Origin: Actinomycetes bacterium
Lineage (GTDB): Bacteria > Actinomycetota > Actinomycetes > Prado026
Assembly (NCBI GenBank): GCA_025455945.1
Contig: JALOLN010000107.1
Coordinates: forward strand, 1-6,652
Direction of reading: 5' to 3'
DNA length: 6,652 bases
Shown: positions 1 to 6,244 of the stretch, piece by piece
Layout: each line of letters opens with the position of its first letter
How positions within the stretch are numbered: the stretch's first letter is position 1
Notes under the pieces: model-generated
What the model was told of the DNA's origin: nothing
Databases searched by the model: none
What the model saw: the letters and a program-made list of their open reading frames with translations, nothing else
Translations under genes and position numbers: made by a program

Positions 1-1341
1 GTGTACTTCCGCGAGCGGCTGACCAGCGGCGACGTCGGCGCGCGGGAGCTGCTGCGCACGCTCGTCGAGACGTTCAACGTCTCCCAGCGGGGCAAGGACG
101 TCTCCCGGCTGATGGACGTCGGGCTGCGGGCCCTCGCCGGGCGTGACGTCCGTGAGCTCGAGACGCTGGGCCAGGACCTGTGGCGCACCCGGATCGCCGG
201 CAAGGTGTACCCCGACGCCCGACTGCTGGTGGACGCCCACCTGGCCGCCGGGCACACGGTCGCGATGGCCTCCTCGGCGACCCGGTTCCAGACCGAGGCG
301 GCGGCCCGGGACCTGGGGATCGACCACGTCCTGGTCACCGAGGTGGACAGCCTCGACGGCATCCTCACCGGCAAGGTCAGGGGCCCGATCCTGTGGGGCC
401 CGGGCAAGGCCACCGCGGTGCGGGCCTTCGCCGCCGAGCACGGCATCGACCTCGCCCAGTCCTACGCCTACGGCAACGGCGGGGAGGACGTCCCCTACCT
501 CGAGGCGGTCGGGCACCCCCGCCCGCTGAACCCCGACGAGGAGCTGCTGGCCGCCGCCCGGGAGCGGGACTGGCCCGTGGCCCGGCTCACCCGGGTCCAC
601 CGGCACACCCCGGTCACGATCGCGCGCAGCCTCGCCTCCTACACCGGCCTCGGCGCCGGGCTGGCCGCTGGGGTCGGTCTGGGACTGGCCAACCGGGACC
701 GGCGCACCGCCCTCTCCGTCGCCGCGTCGGTGGGCTCCGAGCTGGCGCTGGCCGCCGCGGACGTCGACCTGTCCGTCCATGGGCAGGAGAACCTGTGGAA
801 GGCTCGCCCGGCGGTCTTCGTGTTCAACCACCAGAGCCAGCTGGACGTGCTCATCCTCAGCGCCCTCCTGCGCAGCGACTTCACCGCCGTCGCCAAGAAG
901 GAGCTCCAGCACGACCCGGTGTTCGCGCCGATGGGGTGGCTCGCCGACGTGGCCTACGTCGACCGGGCGAACAGCGAGCAGGCGAGGGCGGCCCTGGAGC
1001 CGGCCGTGCAGAGCATCCGGGAGGGCCGCTCGCTGGTCATCGCGCCGGAGGGCACCCGCTCGCCCACCCCGCGGCTGCTGCCGTTCAAGAAGGGTGCGTT
1101 CCACCTGGCCATGCAGGCGGGGGTACCGATGGTGCCGATCGTGATCCGCAACGCGGGCGAGCTGATGCCCGCGCACTCCCTGCTGCTGTCCTCCGGGACC
1201 GTCCAGGTGGCGGTGCTGCCCCCCGTGAGCACCGCCCGGTGGACGGCACGCAACCTCAACCGGCAGGTCGAGGAGGTCCGCGGGATGTTCCTGGCGACAC
1301 TGGCCAACTGGCCCGGCGAGTCGCTCCCCGCGACCTCGTAG
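1..1341 (+). CDS. plsC: HAD-IB phosphatase / 1-acylglycerol-3-phosphate acyltransferase fusion, 5' partial
   Basis: This bifunctional membrane-associated enzyme should transfer an acyl group to lysophosphatidate to give phosphatidate, with a phosphatase-like domain in front. Visible residues 1-195 are a HAD subfamily IB domain: motif II Ser within AMASSAT (89-94), motif III Lys in GPGKA (133-137) and motif IV as YGNGGEDVPYL (157-167). The first HAD motif (DxDxT, the Asp nucleophile) is absent, so the gene begins left of the window and the GTG at base 1 is probably internal. A Gly/Ala-rich hydrophobic stretch (about 208-230) may be a membrane segment. Residues 265-415 are the PlsC domain: NHQSQLD (276-282, catalytic His and Asp), AYVDR (318-322), APEGTRS (348-354) and VPMVPIVIR (375-383). 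It lies 9 bases before the WS/DGAT gene. The architecture matches mycobacterial PlsC Rv2483c. The acyltransferase call is firm; the HAD substrate is unknown. Confidence 0.9.
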   Translation: MYFRERLTSGDVGARELLRTLVETFNVSQRGKDVSRLMDVGLRALAGRDVRELETLGQDLWRTRIAGKVYPDARLLVDAHLAAGHTVAMASSATRFQTEAAARDLGIDHVLVTEVDSLDGILTGKVRGPILWGPGKATAVRAFAAEHGIDLAQSYAYGNGGEDVPYLEAVGHPRPLNPDEELLAAARERDWPVARLTRVHRHTPVTIARSLASYTGLGAGLAAGVGLGLANRDRRTALSVAASVGSELALAAADVDLSVHGQENLWKARPAVFVFNHQSQLDVLILSALLRSDFTAVAKKELQHDPVFAPMGWLADVAYVDRANSEQARAALEPAVQSIREGRSLVIAPEGTRSPTPRLLPFKKGAFHLAMQAGVPMVPIVIRNAGELMPAHSLLLSSGTVQVAVLPPVSTARWTARNLNRQVEEVRGMFLATLANWPGESLPATS

Positions 1342-1350
1342 GCACCGCTG

Positions 1351-2754
1351 GTGGGCAGCAGGTACGAGCGCCTCACCGGTGCCGACCGGATGAACCTGCT
1401 CGCCGAGCGGCCCGGGACGCCCTGGCACGTCGGCCTGGTCGGGGTCCTGGACGGCCGGCCCCTGACCGCGTCGGACGGCACCCTGGACGTCGCCGCCGTG
1501 ACCCGGTTCCTCGGCGCGGCTGTGCCCCGGGCGCCCCGGCTGCACCAGGTCGTCCGGCCGACCCGGCTCGGTCAGGGGCCGCCGCTGTGGCTGGACGCCG
1601 GACCCGTCGACGTCGCCGCGCACCTGACGGTGAGCCCGGTGGGTGGGGCGGGGGACGGCCCGGCGTTCCTGGACGCCTGCGCCCGGGTGCTCCGGCCGCC
1701 GATGGACCGCTCGCGCCCGCTGTGGGACCTCACGCTCCTGCCCGGGCTGGCCGGGGGGGACGTCGGCGTCGTGCTCCGGCTGCACCACGCGGTCGCCGAC
1801 GGGGAGGCCGCGGTGGCCGTGCTCGGCGCGCTGTTCGGCAGCGGGGAGGCCTCCGCCGCCACGCGGCCGCCGCCTGTGCCCGCCCCGGCGCCGTCCGGTC
1901 CCGACCTGGCCCGCGACGCGTGGCGAACCCGGGCCACGGCCGTGCGCCACGCCCTGCGCCGATGGCCGGACTCGTCCCGGCTGATGGCGACGACCCGCGC
2001 GGTGACAGCGCAGGCGCGTGGGGTGCTGCGTCCCGCGGAGCCGGTGCCCGCCACCTCCCTGCTCGGCCCGCTCGGCCCGGGCCGGCGGCTCGCACAGGTG
2101 CGGGTGCCCCTCGCGCCGCTGCACGACGTGGCGCGAGCGCACGGGGCGAGCATCAACGACGCTGTCCTGGCGGCCGTTGCGAGTGGCCTGCACGCCGTGC
2201 TGGCGGCCCGCGGCGAGGACCCGGACGTCGTGCTGCGCGCCTCCGTCCCGGTGTCCCTGCGCGGCGGCGCCGGCGCCGACGGGGCTGCCGGGAACCGGGT
2301 CGGCGTCCTGCTGGTCCCGCTGCCGCTGGGGGAGCCGGACACCGTTCGGCGGATGGAGCGGATCGCGGCCGCGACCGCGGCGGAGAAGGTCCGAGCGCGC
2401 GACGCCGGCCCTCTGGTCGTGCTGACGAGCACCCTCGGTGCCCGGCTGGCGCTGCCGTTGATGCGCCGCCAGCGGCTGGTCAGCGTGTTCGTCACGAACG
2501 TCCGCGGCCCGGAGGTGCCGCTGTCCCTGGCGGGCGCCCGGCTGCTGGAGGCGTACCCGGCCGCCCCCATCGCCGGCAACGTGACCCTCGGCGTCGGCGT
2601 GCTCTCCTACGCGGGCGCCCTCGGGCTCGGGGTGGTCGCCGACGCCGCATCGTGGCCGGACCTGCGCGTGTTCGTCGTCGGGCTCACCGCCGCGCTGGAG
2701 GACCTCGTCGACGGGGCTGCGGACGGCAGCCAACACCCGGCCGGACCGGGCTGA
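1351..2754 (+). CDS. Wax ester synthase / diacylglycerol O-acyltransferase (WS/DGAT)
   Basis: Members of this family esterify diacylglycerol or long-chain alcohols with acyl-CoA, making triacylglycerol or wax esters at the membrane or lipid-droplet surface. The 467 residues fit the usual family length of about 450-480. Seen in order: the N-terminal LTGADRMNLLAE...PWHVG region (8-28), RPLWDL (122-127), the catalytic HHAVADG (145-151, matching HHxxxDG), a Pro/Ala-rich linker (about 165-185), INDAVLA (268-274), SVPVSLR (298-304), GNRVG (314-318) and TNVRGP (382-387). GTG at 1351 is the first possible start after the preceding stop at 1339-1341. It keeps the whole N-terminal motif, whereas the ATG at 1390 would remove part of it. 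There is no clear Shine-Dalgarno sequence, and the 9-base gap suggests co-transcription and translational coupling with the upstream acyltransferase gene. Whether it prefers diacylglycerol or alcohols cannot be read from sequence. Confidence 0.93.
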   Translation: MGSRYERLTGADRMNLLAERPGTPWHVGLVGVLDGRPLTASDGTLDVAAVTRFLGAAVPRAPRLHQVVRPTRLGQGPPLWLDAGPVDVAAHLTVSPVGGAGDGPAFLDACARVLRPPMDRSRPLWDLTLLPGLAGGDVGVVLRLHHAVADGEAAVAVLGALFGSGEASAATRPPPVPAPAPSGPDLARDAWRTRATAVRHALRRWPDSSRLMATTRAVTAQARGVLRPAEPVPATSLLGPLGPGRRLAQVRVPLAPLHDVARAHGASINDAVLAAVASGLHAVLAARGEDPDVVLRASVPVSLRGGAGADGAAGNRVGVLLVPLPLGEPDTVRRMERIAAATAAEKVRARDAGPLVVLTSTLGARLALPLMRRQRLVSVFVTNVRGPEVPLSLAGARLLEAYPAAPIAGNVTLGVGVLSYAGALGLGVVADAASWPDLRVFVVGLTAALEDLVDGAADGSQHPAGPG

Positions 2755-2809
2755 CCGACCCGGCCATTCACCCGTTCGGACGCGTCATCCGCCGGGGTGC
2801 CGGAGGTCT

Positions 2810-2857
2810 CCTTCCTGACGGCGAGCCCCGGCCGTAGGGTCACGGGCTCCAGGAAGG
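2810..2857. repeat. 8-bp inverted repeat flanking the putative -10 element
   Basis: CCTTCCTG (2810-2817) and CAGGAAGG (2850-2857) are perfect reverse complements separated by 32 bases that contain the putative -10 at 2835-2840. The left arm overlaps the weak -35 candidate; the right arm is purine-rich and close to the ribosome-binding region. It could be a two-site operator, or chance. In read-through RNA from the upstream genes the arms could pair. Confidence 0.35.
2812..2840 (+). promoter_or_regulatory. Putative promoter for the diguanylate cyclase gene
   Basis: TAGGGT at 2835-2840 fits the actinobacterial -10 pattern TAnnnT. TTCCTG at 2812-2817, 17 bases upstream, is a weak -35 candidate (only the leading TT matches well). 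Transcription would start near 2847, leaving a leader of about 20 bases before the ATG at 2870. The call rests on pattern and spacing only. Confidence 0.35.
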
Positions 2858-2862
2858 CGGTC

Positions 2863-2866
2863 GGAG
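2863..2866 (+). promoter_or_regulatory. Ribosome binding site for the diguanylate cyclase gene
   Basis: GGAG ends three bases before the ATG at 2870. This is a little close, but it is one of the few Shine-Dalgarno-like sequences before any gene in this window. A second purine run, AGGAAGG (2851-2857), lies 12 bases before the ATG. Together they support the ATG at 2870 as the start. Confidence 0.5.
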
Positions 2867-2869
2867 ACC

Positions 2870-4060
2870 ATGTCGCGGCGGTTGCGCCCCCTCATGGTGG
2901 CGCACGTGCTCGGCGCCGCCGGGGCGGTGCTGTGGCTGCTCGTCGGCACCCGGGACGCCACCTGGCTGCTGCCGTGGTGGGTGGTCCTCCCGGTCCTCGT
3001 CGGGCTCGTCGCGGTGGCCAACCGCACGACGATGGTGCCGGGGCGGCGGGGCGGAGACCGGCTGCTGTACACCCCGACGACCCCGTTCCAGCTCGCCGGG
3101 GCGGTCCTGCTGCCACCGCTGGGCGTCGCCGTCCTCGCGCTCGCCGCCACGGAGCACGGCAGCCGCTTCGGCTGGTTCAACCGGCTCCGACGGGTGCTCG
3201 CCCTGAGCCTGGCCGCCCTCGCCTACTGGCAGGTCCACGGTCCCGGGAGCCAGCAGGTGACCGCCGCGACGGCCGGCCGCGACGCCCTGGCGCTGCTGGC
3301 CGCCATGGCCGTCTTCGAGCTGGTCAACGCCGTCGTGCTGGGCGGCAGCGTCTGGCTCGTCCAGGGGGTGCCCCCGACCAAGCAGGAGCAGTTCCGCCAG
3401 GTCGAGCACCTGACCGCGGACCTGTGGGAGCTGTCGGCCGCGGCGGCCGGGGCCGCGCTCGCGCTCACCGCACCGGTGCTGCTTGTGCCGGCGTCCGGCC
3501 TGCTCGTCCTCGTCCTGCGGCAGTCGGCGTTCGTCCAGGCCGTCCACGAGCGCGACCGCGACGTGAAGACCGGCCTGCTCAACATGAGGTCCTTCACCCG
3601 CCTCGCCGAGCGGGAGCTCTCGCGCGCCCGGCGGCACGACCGGCCGTTGAGCATCCTCATGCTGGACCTCGACGACCTGCGCCGAGTCAACGCCGTCCAC
3701 GGCCACCTCGGCGGCGACCACGCGATCCAGCTCATCGCCCGGATCCTCAACGAGCAGCTGCGCGCGGAGGACCTGCCGGCCCGCTTCGGCGGCGAGGAGT
3801 TCGTCGTCGTGCTCCCGGACACCGGCATCGCGGACGCGCTCGGAGCCGCCGAGCGGATCCGCAGCGCGGTCGAAGCGGCCACCGAGGCACTCCCCACCGG
3901 CGAGCTGCGCGTGACCGTGTCCGGCGGGCTGGCCGGGCTGGCCTGGAACGAGACGCTGGAGGACCTGCTCGTCAACGCCGACCGCGCCCTCTACGAGGCC
4001 AAGGACGCCGGCCGCAACCAGATCAGCGTGGCCCCGCTGCCGGCCGTGACCGGGGACTGA
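2870..4060 (+). CDS. Membrane-bound diguanylate cyclase (GGDEF domain, GGEEF type)
   Basis: This enzyme should condense two GTP into cyclic di-GMP at the inner face of the membrane. Residues 1-220 are hydrophobic with about six likely membrane segments (near 8-26, 33-50, 74-93, 106-120, 136-163, 188-217) and no recognised sensor motif. A short linker leads to a GGDEF domain (about 228-390). By alignment to PleD, the metal ligands D266 and E309, guanine-binding N274 and D283, phosphate contacts K378 and R382, and the signature GGEEF (307-311) are all present, so it should be active. The inhibitory RxxD site is also intact (R298, D301, same spacing as PleD), which predicts product inhibition. 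The N-terminal motif reads KTGLLN rather than LTGLPN, and the usual FK of the metal loop is LR. No EAL or HD-GYP partner is in the window. The ATG is supported by GGAG. The signal sensed is unknown. Confidence 0.93.
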   Translation: MSRRLRPLMVAHVLGAAGAVLWLLVGTRDATWLLPWWVVLPVLVGLVAVANRTTMVPGRRGGDRLLYTPTTPFQLAGAVLLPPLGVAVLALAATEHGSRFGWFNRLRRVLALSLAALAYWQVHGPGSQQVTAATAGRDALALLAAMAVFELVNAVVLGGSVWLVQGVPPTKQEQFRQVEHLTADLWELSAAAAGAALALTAPVLLVPASGLLVLVLRQSAFVQAVHERDRDVKTGLLNMRSFTRLAERELSRARRHDRPLSILMLDLDDLRRVNAVHGHLGGDHAIQLIARILNEQLRAEDLPARFGGEEFVVVLPDTGIADALGAAERIRSAVEAATEALPTGELRVTVSGGLAGLAWNETLEDLLVNADRALYEAKDAGRNQISVAPLPAVTGD

Positions 4061-4073
4061 GCCGACCACCCGC

Positions 4074-5216
4074 CTACAGCACCCGCCGGACGCCGGGCAG
4101 GTGGGCCAGCCCCCACGCCGCCGCGAACGAACCGGCGACCGTCGCCGGCGCGACGAGGAGGAACTTCACCTCCGGCGGCACGGGGACCCCGCTCACCGCG
4201 ACCGCGAGCGCGACGAGGACCGGCGCCTGCAGGACGTAGGCGCCGAAGGCGGACCGGGCCAGCGCACGGCCGACCGGGCCGCTGCGGTTCCAGCGCCGCT
4301 GGGCGTGACCGAGCAGCCAGACGCCGAGCCCGACCGCGATGGCGCCCTCCGCCCCGGCCGTGACCAGCGCCTGCCAGGTCAGGCCGCCGGCGAACGGGTC
4401 CAGGTCGTCGCTGCTGCCCGCGAACGCGGCGACGACGACGATCACGGCCACCAGGGCCGACCAGCCCGCGACCCGGCGGACCCGGTCAGGGACCGGGTCG
4501 AGCCACTGCTGCTCGGCGCTCGTGACGCCGAGCGCGAACAGCCCGAGGCACTGGGGCCACTGCCACAGGTGCAGCGCGAACAGCTGGTAGGAGTCGATCG
4601 GGAAGCGGAGGCGGGTGACCAGGGTCGCGAGCGCGACGAGGGCGGCGACGACCACGAGCAGCAGCGGCCGGAAGGCCCGGCGCCGGACGCCGCGCGGGCG
4701 AACGGCCCGCCAGCCGACGTACCCGACGGAGTAGAGCAGCAGGACCGCGACGAACCACAGCGGGCCGGGGTCGAGCTCGCGCAGCTGCTCCCGCAGGTAC
4801 CACCCGGGTGGGTGCTCCCCCTGGCCGCCGAGCCAGTTCACCAGTGGGTACAGCAGCAGCAGGTAGACGAGGAACGGTGCTCCGAGCCGCAGTGCCCGGT
4901 CGCGGAGGAACCCGGCCGGCCCCTTCCGGGCGAGCGCCCCGGGGGTGAGGAGCCCGCCGATGAGGAAGAACAGGCCCATCGCGAACAGCGAGCCGAGCGC
5001 GACGGCCAGCGCCGCCACGACGAGGAAGGGCTGGCTGTCCGACGGCTCGCGGTAGGCCCACGAGCCGATGTCCCCGTAGGCGATGAACGCGTGGGCCACG
5101 ATCACCGCCGCCACGAGGACGACCTTGAGGTTGTCCAGTGCTGCCGACCGCGGCCGGGGCACCCGTGGGCGATCCACGACGCCCGCCGACGTGCCCGGGT
5201 CGGTCACCCCACCCAC
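4074..5216 (-). CDS. Acyltransferase-3 family integral membrane protein
   Basis: This multi-pass membrane enzyme belongs to the acyltransferase-3 (OafA/MdoC-like) family, which moves acyl groups onto surface sugars, glycans or other exported molecules. About ten membrane segments are visible (for example 30-46, 65-88, 112-129, 152-169, 183-200, 250-266, 281-303, 325-341, 352-372). Family marks are a first membrane segment beginning LDNLK (27-31) and carrying H42, the usual catalytic His; FFLIGG (83-88); the basic motif FLRDRALRLGAPF (103-115); and LWF (153-155). At 380 residues it is the normal length for the membrane domain alone, without an SGNH domain. The start is uncertain: GTG at 5216 gives the longest form, while GTG nine bases further in (5207) has GGTGGG just upstream. 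It converges on the cyclase gene with a 13-base gap and stands alone on its strand, so the context does not reveal its substrate. Confidence 0.88.
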   Translation of the reverse strand: MGGVTDPGTSAGVVDRPRVPRPRSAALDNLKVVLVAAVIVAHAFIAYGDIGSWAYREPSDSQPFLVVAALAVALGSLFAMGLFFLIGGLLTPGALARKGPAGFLRDRALRLGAPFLVYLLLLYPLVNWLGGQGEHPPGWYLREQLRELDPGPLWFVAVLLLYSVGYVGWRAVRPRGVRRRAFRPLLLVVVAALVALATLVTRLRFPIDSYQLFALHLWQWPQCLGLFALGVTSAEQQWLDPVPDRVRRVAGWSALVAVIVVVAAFAGSSDDLDPFAGGLTWQALVTAGAEGAIAVGLGVWLLGHAQRRWNRSGPVGRALARSAFGAYVLQAPVLVALAVAVSGVPVPPEVKFLLVAPATVAGSFAAAWGLAHLPGVRRVL

Positions 5217-5229
5217 GCTGCCAGGTCGG

Positions 5230-5263
5230 CGACCGGCCGGGGCAGGGTCCTCCGGCCCGGTCG
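5230..5263. repeat. Imperfect inverted repeat in the divergent intergenic region
   Basis: CGACCGGCCGG (5230-5240) is the reverse complement of CCGGCCCGGTCG (5252-5263) apart from one extra C, with an 11-base loop between them. It lies in the 95-base gap between the divergent acyltransferase-3 and DUF1801 genes, just ahead of the - strand start. It might be an operator or a hairpin in the - strand leader. CCGG-rich inverted repeats also arise by chance in DNA of this composition. Confidence 0.4.
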
Positions 5264-5299
5264 GCCGTCTGACCCCTGCAGGTCCCCGGAGACGCGGGC

Positions 5300-5311
5300 T
5301 AGCGTGCTGCC
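5300..5311 (+). promoter_or_regulatory. -10 element positioned for a leaderless transcript
   Basis: TAGCGT (5300-5305) matches the actinobacterial -10 pattern TAnnnT, and only six bases (GCTGCC) separate it from the ATG at 5312. At the usual -10 to start distance, transcription would begin at or next to the A of the start codon. There is no Shine-Dalgarno sequence, which agrees with leaderless translation. No -35 sits at 17-18 bases; CTGACC (5269-5274) is 25 bases upstream, too far. Confidence 0.5.
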
Positions 5312-5761
5312 ATGCAGAGCAGCGCCGCCACGCCCGAGGAGTACCTCGCCGAGCTCGCGCCGGAGCGGCGCGCGGTGGTGGCCGCCGTCCGGGACGTCGT
5401 CCGCCGCAGCCTGCCGGACGGCTACGAGGAGGGCATGGGCTGGGGGATGATCACCTGGTCGGTCCCGCTGAGCCGCTACCCCCACACCTACAACGGCCAG
5501 CCGCTGGCCTACGTGTCCTTGGCCGCCCAGCAGCGGCACTACTCGCTGTACCTCATGGGGGTGTACGCGGACAGCGAGGCGGAACGTGACTTCCGGCACC
5601 GGTGGGAGGCCACCGGGCGGCGCCTGGACATGGGCAAGAGCTGTCTACGGTTCCGCCGGCTCGCGGACCTCGACCTCGACCTCCTGGGCGAGCTCGTCGC
5701 GTCGACCCCCGTGGACGCGTTCGTGGCCCGCTACGAGCACAGCCGCACCAGACCATCATGA
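5312..5761 (+). CDS. DUF1801 (YdhG-like) domain protein
   Basis: This small soluble protein of 149 residues is the usual length for the DUF1801 family. Its family marks are an N-terminal helix pair with TPEEYLAEL (7-15) and VRDVVRRSLPDGYEE (26-40), the strand GMITWSVPL (45-53), NGQPLAYVSL (61-70), HYSLYLMG (76-83) and the C-terminal MGKSCLRFRRLADLDLDLL (107-125). Bacillus subtilis YdhG (Fra), a frataxin-like iron chaperone, belongs to this fold. Iron handling is therefore only a possibility, since most actinobacterial members are uncharacterised. The start is supported by a -10 element six bases before the ATG, suggesting a leaderless mRNA. The stop codon overlaps the next gene's start (ATGA, 5758-5761), which indicates co-expression with the flavodoxin-fold protein. 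The family call is firm; the function is unknown. Confidence 0.87.
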   Translation: MQSSAATPEEYLAELAPERRAVVAAVRDVVRRSLPDGYEEGMGWGMITWSVPLSRYPHTYNGQPLAYVSLAAQQRHYSLYLMGVYADSEAERDFRHRWEATGRRLDMGKSCLRFRRLADLDLDLLGELVASTPVDAFVARYEHSRTRPS

Positions 5762-6219
5762 CTCCCATGCCGAGGTTGCTGGTGGTGCAGCACACGCCCT
5801 CCCCGGCGGTCCAGGCGATGCTCGAGGCGGTGCTGCGCGGCGCCCGCAACCCCGAGGCGGGCGACGTCTCGGTGGTCGTGCGGGCGGCACTGTCGGCCGG
5901 TCCCGCGGACGTGCTCGCCGCCGACGGCGTCATCCTGGGGACGCCCGCGAACATCGGGTACATGTCGGGGGCCCTCAAGCACTTCCTCGACCAGGTCTAC
6001 TACCCGTGCCTGGAGGTCACCGTCGGACTGCCCTACGGCGTCTTCGTCCACGGCAACGACGACACAGCGGGCGCCCTGAGAGCCGTCCACCGGATCGCGG
6101 GTGGGCTGCGCTGGCGTCAGGCGGCCGCCGACGTCTCGGTCGTCGGCGCCCCGGACAAGGCGGACCTGGAGGCGTGCGACGACCTCGGCGCGCTCCTGGC
6201 GGTCACGGTCGCGGGCTGA
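5758..6219 (+). CDS. Flavodoxin-fold family protein (putative NAD(P)H-dependent oxidoreductase)
   Basis: This cytoplasmic protein of 153 residues has the size and pattern of a single flavodoxin-like domain. The first strand RLLVVQHT (6-13) leads into the loop where flavodoxins hold FMN phosphate, here HTPSPAVQAML (12-22). The second nucleotide-facing loop is clear: DGVILGTPANIGYMSGALKHF (56-76), followed by LDQVYYPCLE (77-86), YGVFVHGN (93-100) and DDTAGAL (101-107). Actinobacteria carry close relatives annotated as flavodoxin family proteins; an FMN-dependent redox role is inferred. The start at 5758 is chosen because it gives the ATGA overlap with the DUF1801 stop; a second ATG at 5767 is possible. 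No Shine-Dalgarno sequence is visible, so translation probably depends on ribosomes finishing the upstream gene. The phosphate loop lacks the usual Gly-Asn-Thr, so cofactor binding is not certain. Confidence 0.85.
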   Translation: MTPMPRLLVVQHTPSPAVQAMLEAVLRGARNPEAGDVSVVVRAALSAGPADVLAADGVILGTPANIGYMSGALKHFLDQVYYPCLEVTVGLPYGVFVHGNDDTAGALRAVHRIAGGLRWRQAAADVSVVGAPDKADLEACDDLGALLAVTVAG

Positions 6220-6229
6220 GCCCGGCGCG

Positions 6230-6244
6230 GACCGGCCACCGGTC
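6230..6244. terminator. Small hairpin between convergent genes, possible terminator
   Basis: GACCGG-CCA-CCGGTC is a perfect 6-bp stem with a 3-base loop starting 11 bases after the stop of the flavodoxin-fold gene and overlapping the last codons of the - strand gene (stop complement at 6243-6245). There is no T run on either side, so it is at best a weak terminator working in both directions. Confidence 0.3.

Noticed and set aside
1572..2579. 335-codon frame on the - strand opposite the WS/DGAT gene
   Set aside because: Its Arg/Ser/Ala/Pro-rich translation has no family motif and is fully covered by a well-supported gene on the other strand.
180..2837. Very long open frame of 885 codons on the + strand across both lipid genes
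   Set aside because: It spans the end of one recognisable gene and all of the next in another frame, and its translation is an Arg/Pro/Gly-rich low-complexity sequence with no motif. This is a normal by-product of very high G+C.
2840..4069. 409-codon frame on the - strand opposite the diguanylate cyclase
   Set aside because: Lies opposite a gene with complete catalytic motifs; the translation is charged low-complexity sequence without motifs.
4061..4073. Terminator between the convergent cyclase and acyltransferase-3 genes
   Set aside because: The 13-base gap contains no inverted repeat or T run.
4101..5450. 449-codon frame on the + strand opposite the acyltransferase-3 gene
   Set aside because: The membrane-protein reading on the - strand is clearly real, and this frame also runs into the DUF1801 gene. 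Its translation is charged low-complexity sequence.
5602..5757. Upstream extension of the flavodoxin-fold frame to an ATG at 5602
   Set aside because: It would overlap 160 bases of the DUF1801 gene and add a Pro/Arg-rich stretch before the first strand of the fold. The ATGA start at 5758 fits the family.
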